A DNA stretch of 64,000 nucleotides, from positions 42,932 to 106,931 of the forward strand of contig JAFDYI010000025.1 of assembly GCA_018267475.1 (NCBI GenBank), given 5' to 3'. Positions 1 through 7,975 of the stretch are shown here, piece by piece. Under the pieces are notes generated by a model that searched no databases, was not told the DNA's origin, and worked only from the letters and a program-made list of their open reading frames with translations. Numbering within the stretch: the first letter of the stretch is position 1; the number at the start of each line of letters is the position of its first letter. This DNA comes from Bacteroidota bacterium. Its GTDB lineage: Bacteria > Bacteroidota > Bacteroidia > B-17B0 > Aurantibacillaceae. The translations under genes were made by a program, and so were the position numbers.

Positions 1-214
1 GCAATGTTTTCATCCCTATGTAGTGGTTAAGTCCGTTGATAATATCTACATTTCCACCTAATGTATCTGTATAAATTTTTAGAGTAAGCCCTTCGGGATA
101 CTGGGGTGCGTTTAAATCAATTTGCCAAATAGGAACAAATGTAGAACCTATTAATAATACTGCAGCTACGATTATTCCTATTCTAGAAAGCAACGACATT
201 TTATTTTTATTCAT
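1..214 (-). CDS. nos-cluster membrane protein (partial, N-terminal part)
   Basis: The reading frame starts with ATG at 214 and runs off the left edge after about 71 codons. It begins MNKNKMSLLSRIG, has one hydrophobic segment (about residues 9-26), and continues into the motif QIDLNAPQYPEGL and then GNVDIINGLNHYIGM. From memory, this kind of protein follows nosZ in Bacteroidota nos clusters, ahead of nosL, nosD, nosF and nosY; its biochemical role is not established. It lies 71 bases downstream of nosZ on the same strand, but a strong terminator hairpin separates them, so it may depend on read-through or its own promoter. The family call rests on the conserved motif and on context. Confidence 0.7.
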   Translation of the reverse strand, partial: MNKNKMSLLSRIGIIVAAVLLIGSTFVPIWQIDLNAPQYPEGLTLKIYTDTLGGNVDIINGLNHYIGMKTL

Positions 215-234
215 AACATGGTTTAAATAAATAC

Positions 235-267
235 AAAAGGGGCAGCGTTTTGTTTACTGCCCCTTTT
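235..267 (-). terminator. intrinsic terminator after nosZ
   Basis: Positions 235-245 (AAAAGGGGCAG) and 257-267 (CTGCCCCTTTT) form a perfect 11-bp stem around an 11-nt loop. Because the A and T tracts flank the GC core on both sides, the hairpin can act in either direction. It lies directly after the nosZ stop codon and before the next nos gene, so nosZ mRNA probably ends here, fully or in part. Confidence 0.8.
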
Positions 268-285
268 TAAAATAGTTTACCCTAT

Positions 286-2277
286 TTATTTAGAGGCAGG
301 CTCCTCAGCCTTTGGTAGGTTGGTTCCCAGGCTCCAAACAAGTGGCGTATTGCTGCTGGCTGGCGATACCCTTACGTATCCTTGCATTTCCTGGTGCAGG
401 GCACTGCAAAAGTCGGTACAGTAAAAGGGCCACATACCCGGTTTTTCCGGAGTCCATTTCAGGGTTTGTGTTTCGCCGGGCATAATAAGCAGTTCTGCAT
501 TTACAGCTCCTTTCACAGCAAAACCATGGGGTACGTCCCAATCTTGTTCTAGGTTTGTAACATGGAAATACACTTCATCGCCCATTTTTATTCCTTCTAT
601 GTTATCCGGAGAAAAATGCGAGCGTACGCAAGTCATGTACACATGCACTTTGTTTCCTTCTCTCACTACTTTAGATTCTTTTTCTCCTTTTGTTACATAT
701 TGGTGTTTGTTCTCGTCTATTTTGTAAATTTTCTGAGAATTTTTTTGTATTTTTTCTGCTAATACGGCTTGCGCATAGTGAGGCTCGCCAATGGTTGGGA
801 AGTCTAAAATCATTTCCATTTTTTCGCCGCTTATATCAAACAGTTGGGCGCTTTGGCATAACTCAGGACCGGTAGGCAGGTAGCGATCTTTTGTGATTTT
901 ATTATATGCTATTAGATATTTTCCTGTTGGGTTTTTAGAATCTCCTTCTACTACACATAAATGCCCTACAGAGTAAAAAACAGGAACGCGGTCAATTACT
1001 TTTAGTTCTTTTATGTTCCATTTTACCACTTCAGATGAAACGAACATAGAAGTATAAGCGTTTCCTTTTCCGTCAAATTCGGTGTGAAGAGGGCCAAGTC
1101 CGGGTTTTTTCACTTCTCCATACAAAGCTGCTTCGTATTTTATTACCGGAATGCCATCGTATGCTCCATCAAACGCCTTGCTTTCAATAGCTTTTAACAT
1201 TTTGCTAAAACTAAACACGGGGAGCAGCGCTGCTAATTTTCCGCTACCCACAATATATTCTCCGGTAGGGTCCACATCACAACCATGGGGTGATTTTGGG
1301 CAAGGCATCATGTAGCACAGGTCCGGAAAATCTTTTACATTTAGTATAGTTACTTCTGTTTTCATTTCAGATGAGGCGGAGTGCGTTGCTTCACTATATA
1401 CATTATGTACATATTTTACTTTTTCCTTCCTTCCTTTTCCGGCTTTAATATATTCTTCTGCTTTTTTCCAATTTACAGCCATAATAAAATCTTTATCTCT
1501 TTGCGAAGCATTTACCTCTAACAAAGTGTTGGCCTGTTCGGTATTGTAGCAAGAGAAGAAAAACCAACCGTGCGAAACCCCTTTACCTGCGCGACTTAAA
1601 TCAAAATCAACACCGGGGCATTCTAATTGAAAAGCTATGTCCATTTTTCCGTCTTCTTTTCCTACGCTTACAAAACTTAAATAGCCTTTAAAATTTTGTT
1701 TGTAGGTGTTGATAGGAACGTCTCCGTTAGCATTATCGGGTGGAACACTAAATCGGGTACCGGCCACTAAATATTCTGTATTTTCGGTAAGGTAGGGCGA
1801 GGAGTGATTTCCTGCGCTGTTAGGTAATTCAATAATTTCTTCCGCTTTAAACGTTTTTAAATTAATTCGCGCAATGCGGGGTGTATTGTTGGCATTACCA
1901 AATACCCAGCGCCCATCAGCATCTCCGTTTGTTTTCGATAGCTGTACGTGGTGCAAATCATCCCAAGGCACAAAACCGTGAGAAGTGTTGAGCATGGGTT
2001 TGGTTTCTTCGCTGTAACCCCAACCTTTTTCCGGATCTACCGAAAAAACAGGAATTACACGAAACAGCCGGCCGCTAGGCAAACCATACACACTCATTTG
2101 CCCACTAAAGCCGCCGCTTAAAAAGTTATATACTTCGTCGTATTTTCCGGGCGCCACGTAGGCTTTTACAGAGGCGTTGCCCGATACTACGCTGCTGGTG
2201 TTTTGTGGTTTGCATGACTGCAGTGCTGTTACAGCAAATGCGCCGCTAACAGCTAAGAGAACTAACTTGTTGTTCAT
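286..2277 (-). CDS. nosZ: nitrous-oxide reductase, lipoprotein/Sec-type (clade II-like)
   Basis: Terminal denitrification enzyme that reduces N2O to N2 outside the cytoplasm. The 663-residue protein starts with a Sec-type signal ending in the lipobox LQSC (Cys near residue 22), not a twin-arginine signal, as in clade II NosZ. The N-terminal seven-bladed propeller keeps the His-rich segments expected for the CuZ cluster (DDLHHVQLS, HGWFFFSCYN, SPHGCDVDP, GPLHTEFDG, VGHLCVV). The C-terminal cupredoxin domain has the CuA motif with Cys620, Cys624, His628 and Met631. It is the second gene of a leftward unit, 24 bases after the c-type cytochrome gene that shares the upstream FNR-type promoter, and is followed by a strong terminator. 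Length is normal and no frame damage is seen. Confidence 0.97.
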   Translation of the reverse strand: MNNKLVLLAVSGAFAVTALQSCKPQNTSSVVSGNASVKAYVAPGKYDEVYNFLSGGFSGQMSVYGLPSGRLFRVIPVFSVDPEKGWGYSEETKPMLNTSHGFVPWDDLHHVQLSKTNGDADGRWVFGNANNTPRIARINLKTFKAEEIIELPNSAGNHSSPYLTENTEYLVAGTRFSVPPDNANGDVPINTYKQNFKGYLSFVSVGKEDGKMDIAFQLECPGVDFDLSRAGKGVSHGWFFFSCYNTEQANTLLEVNASQRDKDFIMAVNWKKAEEYIKAGKGRKEKVKYVHNVYSEATHSASSEMKTEVTILNVKDFPDLCYMMPCPKSPHGCDVDPTGEYIVGSGKLAALLPVFSFSKMLKAIESKAFDGAYDGIPVIKYEAALYGEVKKPGLGPLHTEFDGKGNAYTSMFVSSEVVKWNIKELKVIDRVPVFYSVGHLCVVEGDSKNPTGKYLIAYNKITKDRYLPTGPELCQSAQLFDISGEKMEMILDFPTIGEPHYAQAVLAEKIQKNSQKIYKIDENKHQYVTKGEKESKVVREGNKVHVYMTCVRSHFSPDNIEGIKMGDEVYFHVTNLEQDWDVPHGFAVKGAVNAELLIMPGETQTLKWTPEKPGMWPFYCTDFCSALHQEMQGYVRVSPASSNTPLVWSLGTNLPKAEEPASK

Positions 2278-2301
2278 ATATGTTATTGTTGTGTTTGTTT
2301 T

Positions 2302-2793
2302 TTATTTTATACCGTCGTTTTTGCGCATAAACTCTAAAATTTGGCGAGCCTCAGCATCCGATAGGTTTTGATTGGGCATGCGCACCAAACAAATTTCCAA
2401 CATAGCTTGTGCGGCTGGGTCTTTATCTATCATAGGATCTGGATTGGTAATAAAGTTCATAATCCATTCGGGTTGATGGCGAGTAGTTACCCCTTTCCAA
2501 CCTGGGCCCACTAATTTTTCATCGGTATATTTATGGCACGATCCACATTTTACACCGGCTATTTTTTCGCCCTCAGCTGCCATATTTTTATCCAATTCGT
2601 CTTCCAATGCTAAAGACTCAGAGGTAAATTTACCCTCCCCTCGTTTAGGGTCGTACGAATTGGGGTCTTTTGTTTCAGCTTTAGCTTGTTCGGCCGGAGC
2701 GGTTTGATTGCTCGCGGGTTTTGTTTCTGAGCTGCCGCAACTGCTAAAAAAAGCCGCAGCAAAAACGGCTGTGATAATGATTAGGTTTTTCAT
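2302..2793 (-). CDS. c-type cytochrome lipoprotein, likely electron donor to NosZ
   Basis: A 163-residue mono-haem cytochrome c. The frame is open further upstream, but the start at 2793 (MKNLIIITAVFAAAFFSSC) gives a clean lipoprotein signal and lies 16 bases after the -7 box; the upstream ATG at 2853 falls inside the operator. A low-complexity linker rich in Ala, Glu and Lys leads to the haem motif CGSCH, then the GPGWKGV loop and a likely Met ligand in RMPNQ. The gene is immediately upstream of nosZ, so it probably carries electrons from the quinol or bc pool to NosZ at the membrane. Donor function is inferred from position; haem c binding is supported directly. Confidence 0.9.
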   Translation of the reverse strand: MKNLIIITAVFAAAFFSSCGSSETKPASNQTAPAEQAKAETKDPNSYDPKRGEGKFTSESLALEDELDKNMAAEGEKIAGVKCGSCHKYTDEKLVGPGWKGVTTRHQPEWIMNFITNPDPMIDKDPAAQAMLEICLVRMPNQNLSDAEARQILEFMRKNDGIK

Positions 2794-2808
2794 GGTTTTA
2801 TTTTTTGA

Positions 2809-2816
2809 CAAAATTA
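2809..2816 (-). promoter_or_regulatory. -7 box of the cytochrome/nosZ promoter
   Basis: Read on the minus strand this is TAATTTTG, an exact match to the Bacteroidota TAnnTTTG element. Its last base is 15 bases from the ATG at 2793. Using the RNase P calibration the start point would be near 2804. Confidence 0.75.
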
Positions 2817-2836
2817 ACATAGAGAAGGGGCTACTA

Positions 2837-2856
2837 ATTATGACTGTAATCATAAT
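2837..2856 (-). promoter_or_regulatory. CRP/FNR-type operator of the nos promoter
   Basis: ATTATGACTGTAATCATAAT is a perfect inverted repeat of ATTATGA around 6 bases. Its centre (2846.5) is 34 bp from the centre of the -7 box, close to -42 relative to the predicted start. The same core recurs upstream of three other loci in this window. No -7 box lies at the equivalent distance toward the rightward gene, so it appears to serve only nos. Confidence 0.8.
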
Positions 2857-2974
2857 AAAAATAGTATCTTATATAGATAAAATACCGCTTTATTTCCATA
2901 AAAAAACCATAATAAACAAAAAGTGTATTTTTATCCAATAAAATTTTGGAAGGTACTATCGCTTAAAACAAGAT

Positions 2975-4039
2975 ATGCAGATTGTAAAAAACATATTTTT
3001 TAGTGTATTGATTTGTAGCTTTTTTATTTTCTTTTTTTATGATGCGTTTCATTACAAAAGCAACATCGACGACACATTTAATGCCCATACTCTTGAACGG
3101 CTTTCGCCCATACCGGCTGCCCAGCTTTTTTTAAAAGAAATAAACGGGCGTTGGTTCAGTCATTTTATTACGGCATATACATTTAGTCTTTTAAAAAGCA
3201 ATTACACCGCGTACGCACTATATGTAACGTTTATGCTGCTTTTATTTCTTTTTTCTATTTATTTTTTACACAAAAAGTATTCTTTTTTTTACAACAATCA
3301 AGCACCCTCTTCGCTATCATCTTGCGGCTTTTCGCTTATGTTTACAAGTACTTTGTATTTTTTGCTATTTGATGGGCGGCAAGAGATATGGGCTTGGGTA
3401 AGCTCTGTAAACAACCATTTATTAAGCGTTATTTTAGGTGTTTTTTTAATTTCTTTTTTATTAAGCAAAAACAGCACGCGGCACACCATTATCATTTGTG
3501 TATTATCCTTAGCACTTGGCGGGCTAAACGAAGTAAATGCTATATGCAGCGCATTGCTGGTATCCATTTGTTTTTTTTATTCAAAATACATTTTGCTAAA
3601 AAAAACTTCTATAAAAAATATAATAGGTGCTTTTTTTTTTATTTCACTTTCATTAACTATAAATGTTTTATCAGGTGGGTATGCTTCTAGAATGAACACC
3701 CTCCCTCCTTTTGCTTTATTGCAAGCACTTAAAAACACAGTACATTCTTTTGCCTTTCCTATATTGCAATACCAACTGATTCCGGTTCGCTTGGTAGTCC
3801 TATTTTTGTTTTTATTATTTTTAGATGTCCGTATTGTTTTTACAAAAAAAAGGAACCCCTCTTTTTTAACATTAGGAGCAGGGCTTGTTTTTATTTGTGT
3901 TCTTTCTTTTTTTATGCACAGTTATATTTTAAGTGATGTAGTCCCCCCGCGTGGAGAGGTATGGGTATATGCGCTTATGTTGTTTGCGGTATTTGCCTAT
4001 GTAAATCATCAAAAAAGTACGCTCAATATAAAAAAATAA
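2975..4039 (+). CDS. polytopic membrane protein of unknown function
   Basis: A 354-residue, very hydrophobic protein with roughly eight to ten predicted membrane segments and very rich AT codons. After the first membrane segment there is a polar loop with DDTFNAHTLERL and, about 30 residues later, NGRWFSHF. A DD-containing first loop followed by a GRW/GRY motif is reminiscent of GT-C-like membrane glycosyltransferases and the DUF6056 group, but I cannot confirm this. It is transcribed away from the nos genes and lies 28 bases before mfd. It could modify surface glycans. The function is unassigned; the coding status is well supported by length and by the regular pattern of hydrophobic segments. 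Confidence 0.6.
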   Translation: MQIVKNIFFSVLICSFFIFFFYDAFHYKSNIDDTFNAHTLERLSPIPAAQLFLKEINGRWFSHFITAYTFSLLKSNYTAYALYVTFMLLLFLFSIYFLHKKYSFFYNNQAPSSLSSCGFSLMFTSTLYFLLFDGRQEIWAWVSSVNNHLLSVILGVFLISFLLSKNSTRHTIIICVLSLALGGLNEVNAICSALLVSICFFYSKYILLKKTSIKNIIGAFFFISLSLTINVLSGGYASRMNTLPPFALLQALKNTVHSFAFPILQYQLIPVRLVVLFLFLLFLDVRIVFTKKRNPSFLTLGAGLVFICVLSFFMHSYILSDVVPPRGEVWVYALMLFAVFAYVNHQKSTLNIKK

Positions 4040-4067
4040 TGCCGACTTTTGCGCGCTAATTAAAAAT

Positions 4068-7000
4068 ATGAACGCCGCTGTTACTTTATCTTTTAATTCT
4101 TTTTTTGAGAAAACGAATACAAAAAAACCGTTATCTGTAAAAGGATTGTGCGGCTCGGCATGGAGTTTTTTATATGCTCAAAGCTTTGCTTCTTTAAATA
4201 AGAATATAGTCATTGTTTGCTCCCAAGCCGAAGATGCCTTGTATATTTTGAACGATCTGCAAGCTATTCAAAACAAAAAGGTAGTATACCTACCTTATAG
4301 TTATGCTCATGCATACGATTTTGAAAAAACACAAACCGCTTCACAACAGCAGCGTATTGAGACTTTAGAAAAAATGACCTCTACTAATAATCCTGTATTG
4401 GTGGTTACATACGTAGAAGCCCTTTTTGAAAAAATACCTCAAAAAAACACCCTGTATGAAAACACGTTTAAAATTGCAGTAAAAGAAAAATTATCTATTC
4501 CCTTTCTTGAAGAGTTTTTGTTTTCATATCACTTTCAACGTGTTGATTTTGTAGCAAACCCCGGACAATTTGCTATACGGGGCGGTATTATTGATGTTTA
4601 TTCGTTCTCTGCAAATATGCCCTATCGCATGGAATTATTTGGCGATGAGGTAGAGTCTATCCGTTGTTTCGATCCGGTTTCTCAGCTATCGGTTGCGCGT
4701 TATGATACCATACACATTACTCCTAATATAAACAACGATGCTTTTTCTTCTAAAAAAATGTGCTTTTTAGACACCATAGAAGACGCCCTTGTTTTTTGCT
4801 CTAACACAAAATATCTATTAGAAAAAACGGATCAACTCTTTGAAAAAGCAAATGAGGCTTACCAAAAGTTAGTAGAAAAAATTTCGTTAAACCCGGCCTC
4901 TTTATTTTGTAATGCAGAGGAACTTACGCAAGCAATAAAAAAACAACAATTGATAGAAACAGGCCCCACACCTATATTTGCTGACGATGTGGTACTGTTT
5001 AACCAACAACCGCAACCTTCTTTTCATAAAAACTTTGACTTGCTGTTTAAACACTTACTAGAAAACAAACAACAAGGAATCAAAAACCTTTTATTTACCG
5101 ACACCGAAAAACAAGCCGAGCGCTTACGACAAATTTTAAGCGACGTTTCTAAAACCAACCGCGTAGTAGAAAACCTTTTTGAAACAGTACACTTAGGCAT
5201 ACACGAAGGTTTTATAGATTATCAAAACAAAATAGCATGCTACACCGATCACCAAATTTTTGAACGATACCATAAATATAAATCACCCCAATCGTTTCAA
5301 AAAACAAACGAAGCCCTTACCCTAAAAGACATACAAAACTTAAATCCGGGAGATTATATTGTACATATAGACCATGGCATCGGGCGTTTTGCCGGTTTAG
5401 AAAAAATACGTGTAGGCGATAAAATACAAGAAGCTATCAAATTAGTTTATAAAGATAACGATTCGGTATATGTAAGCATCACCTCGCTGCGCCGCATTGC
5501 CAAATATACTGGAAAAGAAGGGCAAGTACCGCGTATAGATAAGTTGGGCTCTGCCCATTGGCAAACATTAAAACAAAAAACAAAAACAAAAGTTAAACAA
5601 GTTGCTTTTGATTTAATAAAACTATACGCTCAGCGCAAGGCTGCTAAGGGATACGCCTTTGCGCCCGACACCTATTTACAACACGAGTTAGAGGCTTCTT
5701 TTATTTATGAAGATACCCCCGACCAAGAAAAAGCGACCGCCGATGTAAAAAAAGATATGCAAAAACCATATCCTATGGATAGGTTGGTGTGTGGCGATGT
5801 GGGCTTTGGAAAAACAGAAGTAGCTATTCGTGCTGCCTTTAAGGCTGCCTGCGATGGCAAACAAAGCGCTGTGCTAGTGCCTACTACTATTTTAGCTTTA
5901 CAGCATTACAAAACATTTTCAGAGCGATTTAACGAATTGCCCTGCAAGGTTGATTTTATAAACCGATTTAAAACAACAAAAGAGCAAAAAGAAACCTTAC
6001 AAAAATTAGCCGAAGGAAAAATTGACATCATAGTAGGTACACATAAGCTGCTAAGCAATCAAATAAAATTTAAAGACCTAGGCCTGCTGATTATTGATGA
6101 AGAACAAAAATTTGGCGTAGGCTCAAAAGACAAACTAAAACTACTAAAACAAAATGTAGATACGCTTACCCTTACAGCCACCCCTATACCCCGCACCTTG
6201 CAGTTTTCATTAATGGGTGCCCGCGATTTATCTATCATTGCTACACCACCTCCCAATCGGCACCCGGTGCAAACAGAGCTGCACCCTTTTAATGAAGAAT
6301 TGGTGCGCGATGCCCTTCGTTTTGAAATAGAACGAGGCGGACAAGCCTTTTTTATTCATAACAAAGTGCAAAGCATTAAAGAAGTGGCAGGCATTATACA
6401 ACGTTTGCTACCCGAAGCTAAAGTAGCCGTGGGGCACGGACAAATGAAAGGCGATGAATTAGAAAACATCATGCTCGATTTTATAGAAGGGAAAACAGAT
6501 ATACTGGTAGCTACTACGATTGTAGAGTCGGGCTTGGATATTTCCAATGCAAACACCATCATCATTAATGAAGCTCAAAATTTTGGGTTAAGCGATTTAC
6601 ATCAAATGCGCGGACGTGTAGGGCGCTCCAATAAAAAAGCTTTTTGTTACTTATTAGTACCCTCGTTACTTATACTTACTGCTGACGCTAAAAAAAGGCT
6701 AAAGGCTATTACTGAATTTACCGATTTGGGAAGCGGCTTTCAAATAGCCATGCGCGATTTGGATATACGCGGTGCCGGCGATATGTTGGGAGGCGAACAA
6801 AGCGGTTTTATCAACGATATGGGCTTTGATACCTATATGAAGATTTTAAATGAGGCCGTGGAAGAATTGAAAGAAGAGAGCTGGTACCAGGAGCAAAATA
6901 AAGAGCATACGCTATTGGATAGCGAAGCAAAAACCACTTTTTCAAAGGTATTTGTAAAAGAAACGGTATTAGAAACAGATTTTGAATTACTCATTCCGGA

Positions 7001-7424
7001 TACGTATATTGAAAACATTACCGAACGATTAAATACCTATAAAACACTTGATGAGGTACAAACCGAAGAAGAGCTACAAGAAGTACAAAACCAACTACAA
7101 GACCGATTTGGCGTGCTGCCCCAACAAGTGCTGCATTTGCTCGAAGCTATGCGTATGAGAAAGCGCGCTATGCATTTAGGTTTTGAAAAAGTAGTGTTAA
7201 AAAACGGAAAAATGTTGGCGTATTTTATTAGCAATTCTAATAGCGAGTATTACAACTCTGATGCTTTTAAAAGCATTTTATTATACGCACAAAAAAATCC
7301 CAATCAATGTTTATTAAAAGAACAGGGTACTCGTTTTTATATTAACATACAGCAGATAAATTCGGTTGCCGACGTAATGCACGTTTTTTCAAGTATTGAA
7401 AAACTGATGCAGCAAAAAGCGTAA
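4068..7424 (+). CDS. mfd: transcription-repair coupling factor
   Basis: An 1118-residue superfamily 2 translocase. It displaces RNA polymerase stalled at DNA damage and recruits UvrA. The UvrB-like N-terminal part includes the segment ANPGQFAIRGGIIDVYS. The RNA-polymerase-interaction domain begins near residue 425 (NPGDYIVHIDHGIGRFAGL). The motor has Walker A CGDVGFGKTE near residues 575-583, the DEEQ box near 677 and TATPIPRTL shortly after. The motif GGEQSGFINDMGFD lies near residue 908, before the C-terminal regulatory domain. Length is normal for Mfd. The gene stands alone with a convergent neighbour (bcp) 7 bases downstream. Confidence 0.97.
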   Translation: MNAAVTLSFNSFFEKTNTKKPLSVKGLCGSAWSFLYAQSFASLNKNIVIVCSQAEDALYILNDLQAIQNKKVVYLPYSYAHAYDFEKTQTASQQQRIETLEKMTSTNNPVLVVTYVEALFEKIPQKNTLYENTFKIAVKEKLSIPFLEEFLFSYHFQRVDFVANPGQFAIRGGIIDVYSFSANMPYRMELFGDEVESIRCFDPVSQLSVARYDTIHITPNINNDAFSSKKMCFLDTIEDALVFCSNTKYLLEKTDQLFEKANEAYQKLVEKISLNPASLFCNAEELTQAIKKQQLIETGPTPIFADDVVLFNQQPQPSFHKNFDLLFKHLLENKQQGIKNLLFTDTEKQAERLRQILSDVSKTNRVVENLFETVHLGIHEGFIDYQNKIACYTDHQIFERYHKYKSPQSFQKTNEALTLKDIQNLNPGDYIVHIDHGIGRFAGLEKIRVGDKIQEAIKLVYKDNDSVYVSITSLRRIAKYTGKEGQVPRIDKLGSAHWQTLKQKTKTKVKQVAFDLIKLYAQRKAAKGYAFAPDTYLQHELEASFIYEDTPDQEKATADVKKDMQKPYPMDRLVCGDVGFGKTEVAIRAAFKAACDGKQSAVLVPTTILALQHYKTFSERFNELPCKVDFINRFKTTKEQKETLQKLAEGKIDIIVGTHKLLSNQIKFKDLGLLIIDEEQKFGVGSKDKLKLLKQNVDTLTLTATPIPRTLQFSLMGARDLSIIATPPPNRHPVQTELHPFNEELVRDALRFEIERGGQAFFIHNKVQSIKEVAGIIQRLLPEAKVAVGHGQMKGDELENIMLDFIEGKTDILVATTIVESGLDISNANTIIINEAQNFGLSDLHQMRGRVGRSNKKAFCYLLVPSLLILTADAKKRLKAITEFTDLGSGFQIAMRDLDIRGAGDMLGGEQSGFINDMGFDTYMKILNEAVEELKEESWYQEQNKEHTLLDSEAKTTFSKVFVKETVLETDFELLIPDTYIENITERLNTYKTLDEVQTEEELQEVQNQLQDRFGVLPQQVLHLLEAMRMRKRAMHLGFEKVVLKNGKMLAYFISNSNSEYYNSDAFKSILLYAQKNPNQCLLKEQGTRFYINIQQINSVADVMHVFSSIEKLMQQKA

Positions 7425-7431
7425 TGTTTTT

Positions 7432-7974
7432 TTAATCGTTTTCTGTCATTAGCTGTTTAGCGTGCTCTTTGGTATCTACTTCAGAAATAACACGTATTAT
7501 TTTTTTATTTTTTATAACAAAGGTGGTACGCAACACTCCTTCAAACACACGTCCCATAAACATTTTTTTACCCCACACGTCGTAGTCTTTTATTATCTTT
7601 AAATCAACATCGGGCAATAAAGAAAAAGGCAAATCAAATTTTTTACTGAATTTTTGATGCGACTTTTCACTGTCTTTACTTACGCCTACCACAGCATACT
7701 CTTTCTTGGTTAAATAATGGTATTCATCGCGTAAACTGCAAGCCTGTGCTGTGCAGCCGGGTGTATCGTCTTTAGGGTAGAAATACAACACCAGCGTTTT
7801 TTTAGTAAAATCATGCAAAGAAACCATTTTTCCGTTTTGGTCTATCCCTTCAAAAAAAGGAGCAAGGTCGCCTTCTTTTAGTTTAGTTTGATGTTTTACA
7901 AAAGTGGTTTTTTTTGCATTTAATTTTTCAGATGTTTTTATTACTTTTTCAATAATCTTTTTTTTAATTGTCAT
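7432..7974 (-). CDS. bcp: thiol peroxidase of the BCP/PrxQ family
   Basis: A 180-residue peroxiredoxin that reduces hydrogen peroxide and organic hydroperoxides using thioredoxin. The peroxidatic motif DDTPGCTAQACSLRDEY holds Cys74 and the likely resolving Cys79, and VVGVSKDSEKSH follows as in BCP proteins. There is a basic extension of about 33 residues before the usual family start, so a later start is possible, but the ATG at 7974 sits one base after the stop of the upstream subtilase gene, which supports translational coupling. No signal peptide is seen, so it should be cytoplasmic. Confidence 0.93.
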   Translation of the reverse strand: MTIKKKIIEKVIKTSEKLNAKKTTFVKHQTKLKEGDLAPFFEGIDQNGKMVSLHDFTKKTLVLYFYPKDDTPGCTAQACSLRDEYHYLTKKEYAVVGVSKDSEKSHQKFSKKFDLPFSLLPDVDLKIIKDYDVWGKKMFMGRVFEGVLRTTFVIKNKKIIRVISEVDTKEHAKQLMTEND

Positions 7975-7975
7975 A

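Noticed and set aside
2837..2975. The nos operator as a bidirectional site also driving the rightward membrane-protein gene
   Set aside because: No TAnnTTTG-like box is found 33-34 bp to the right of the site; the sequence there (GATAAAAT) does not match.
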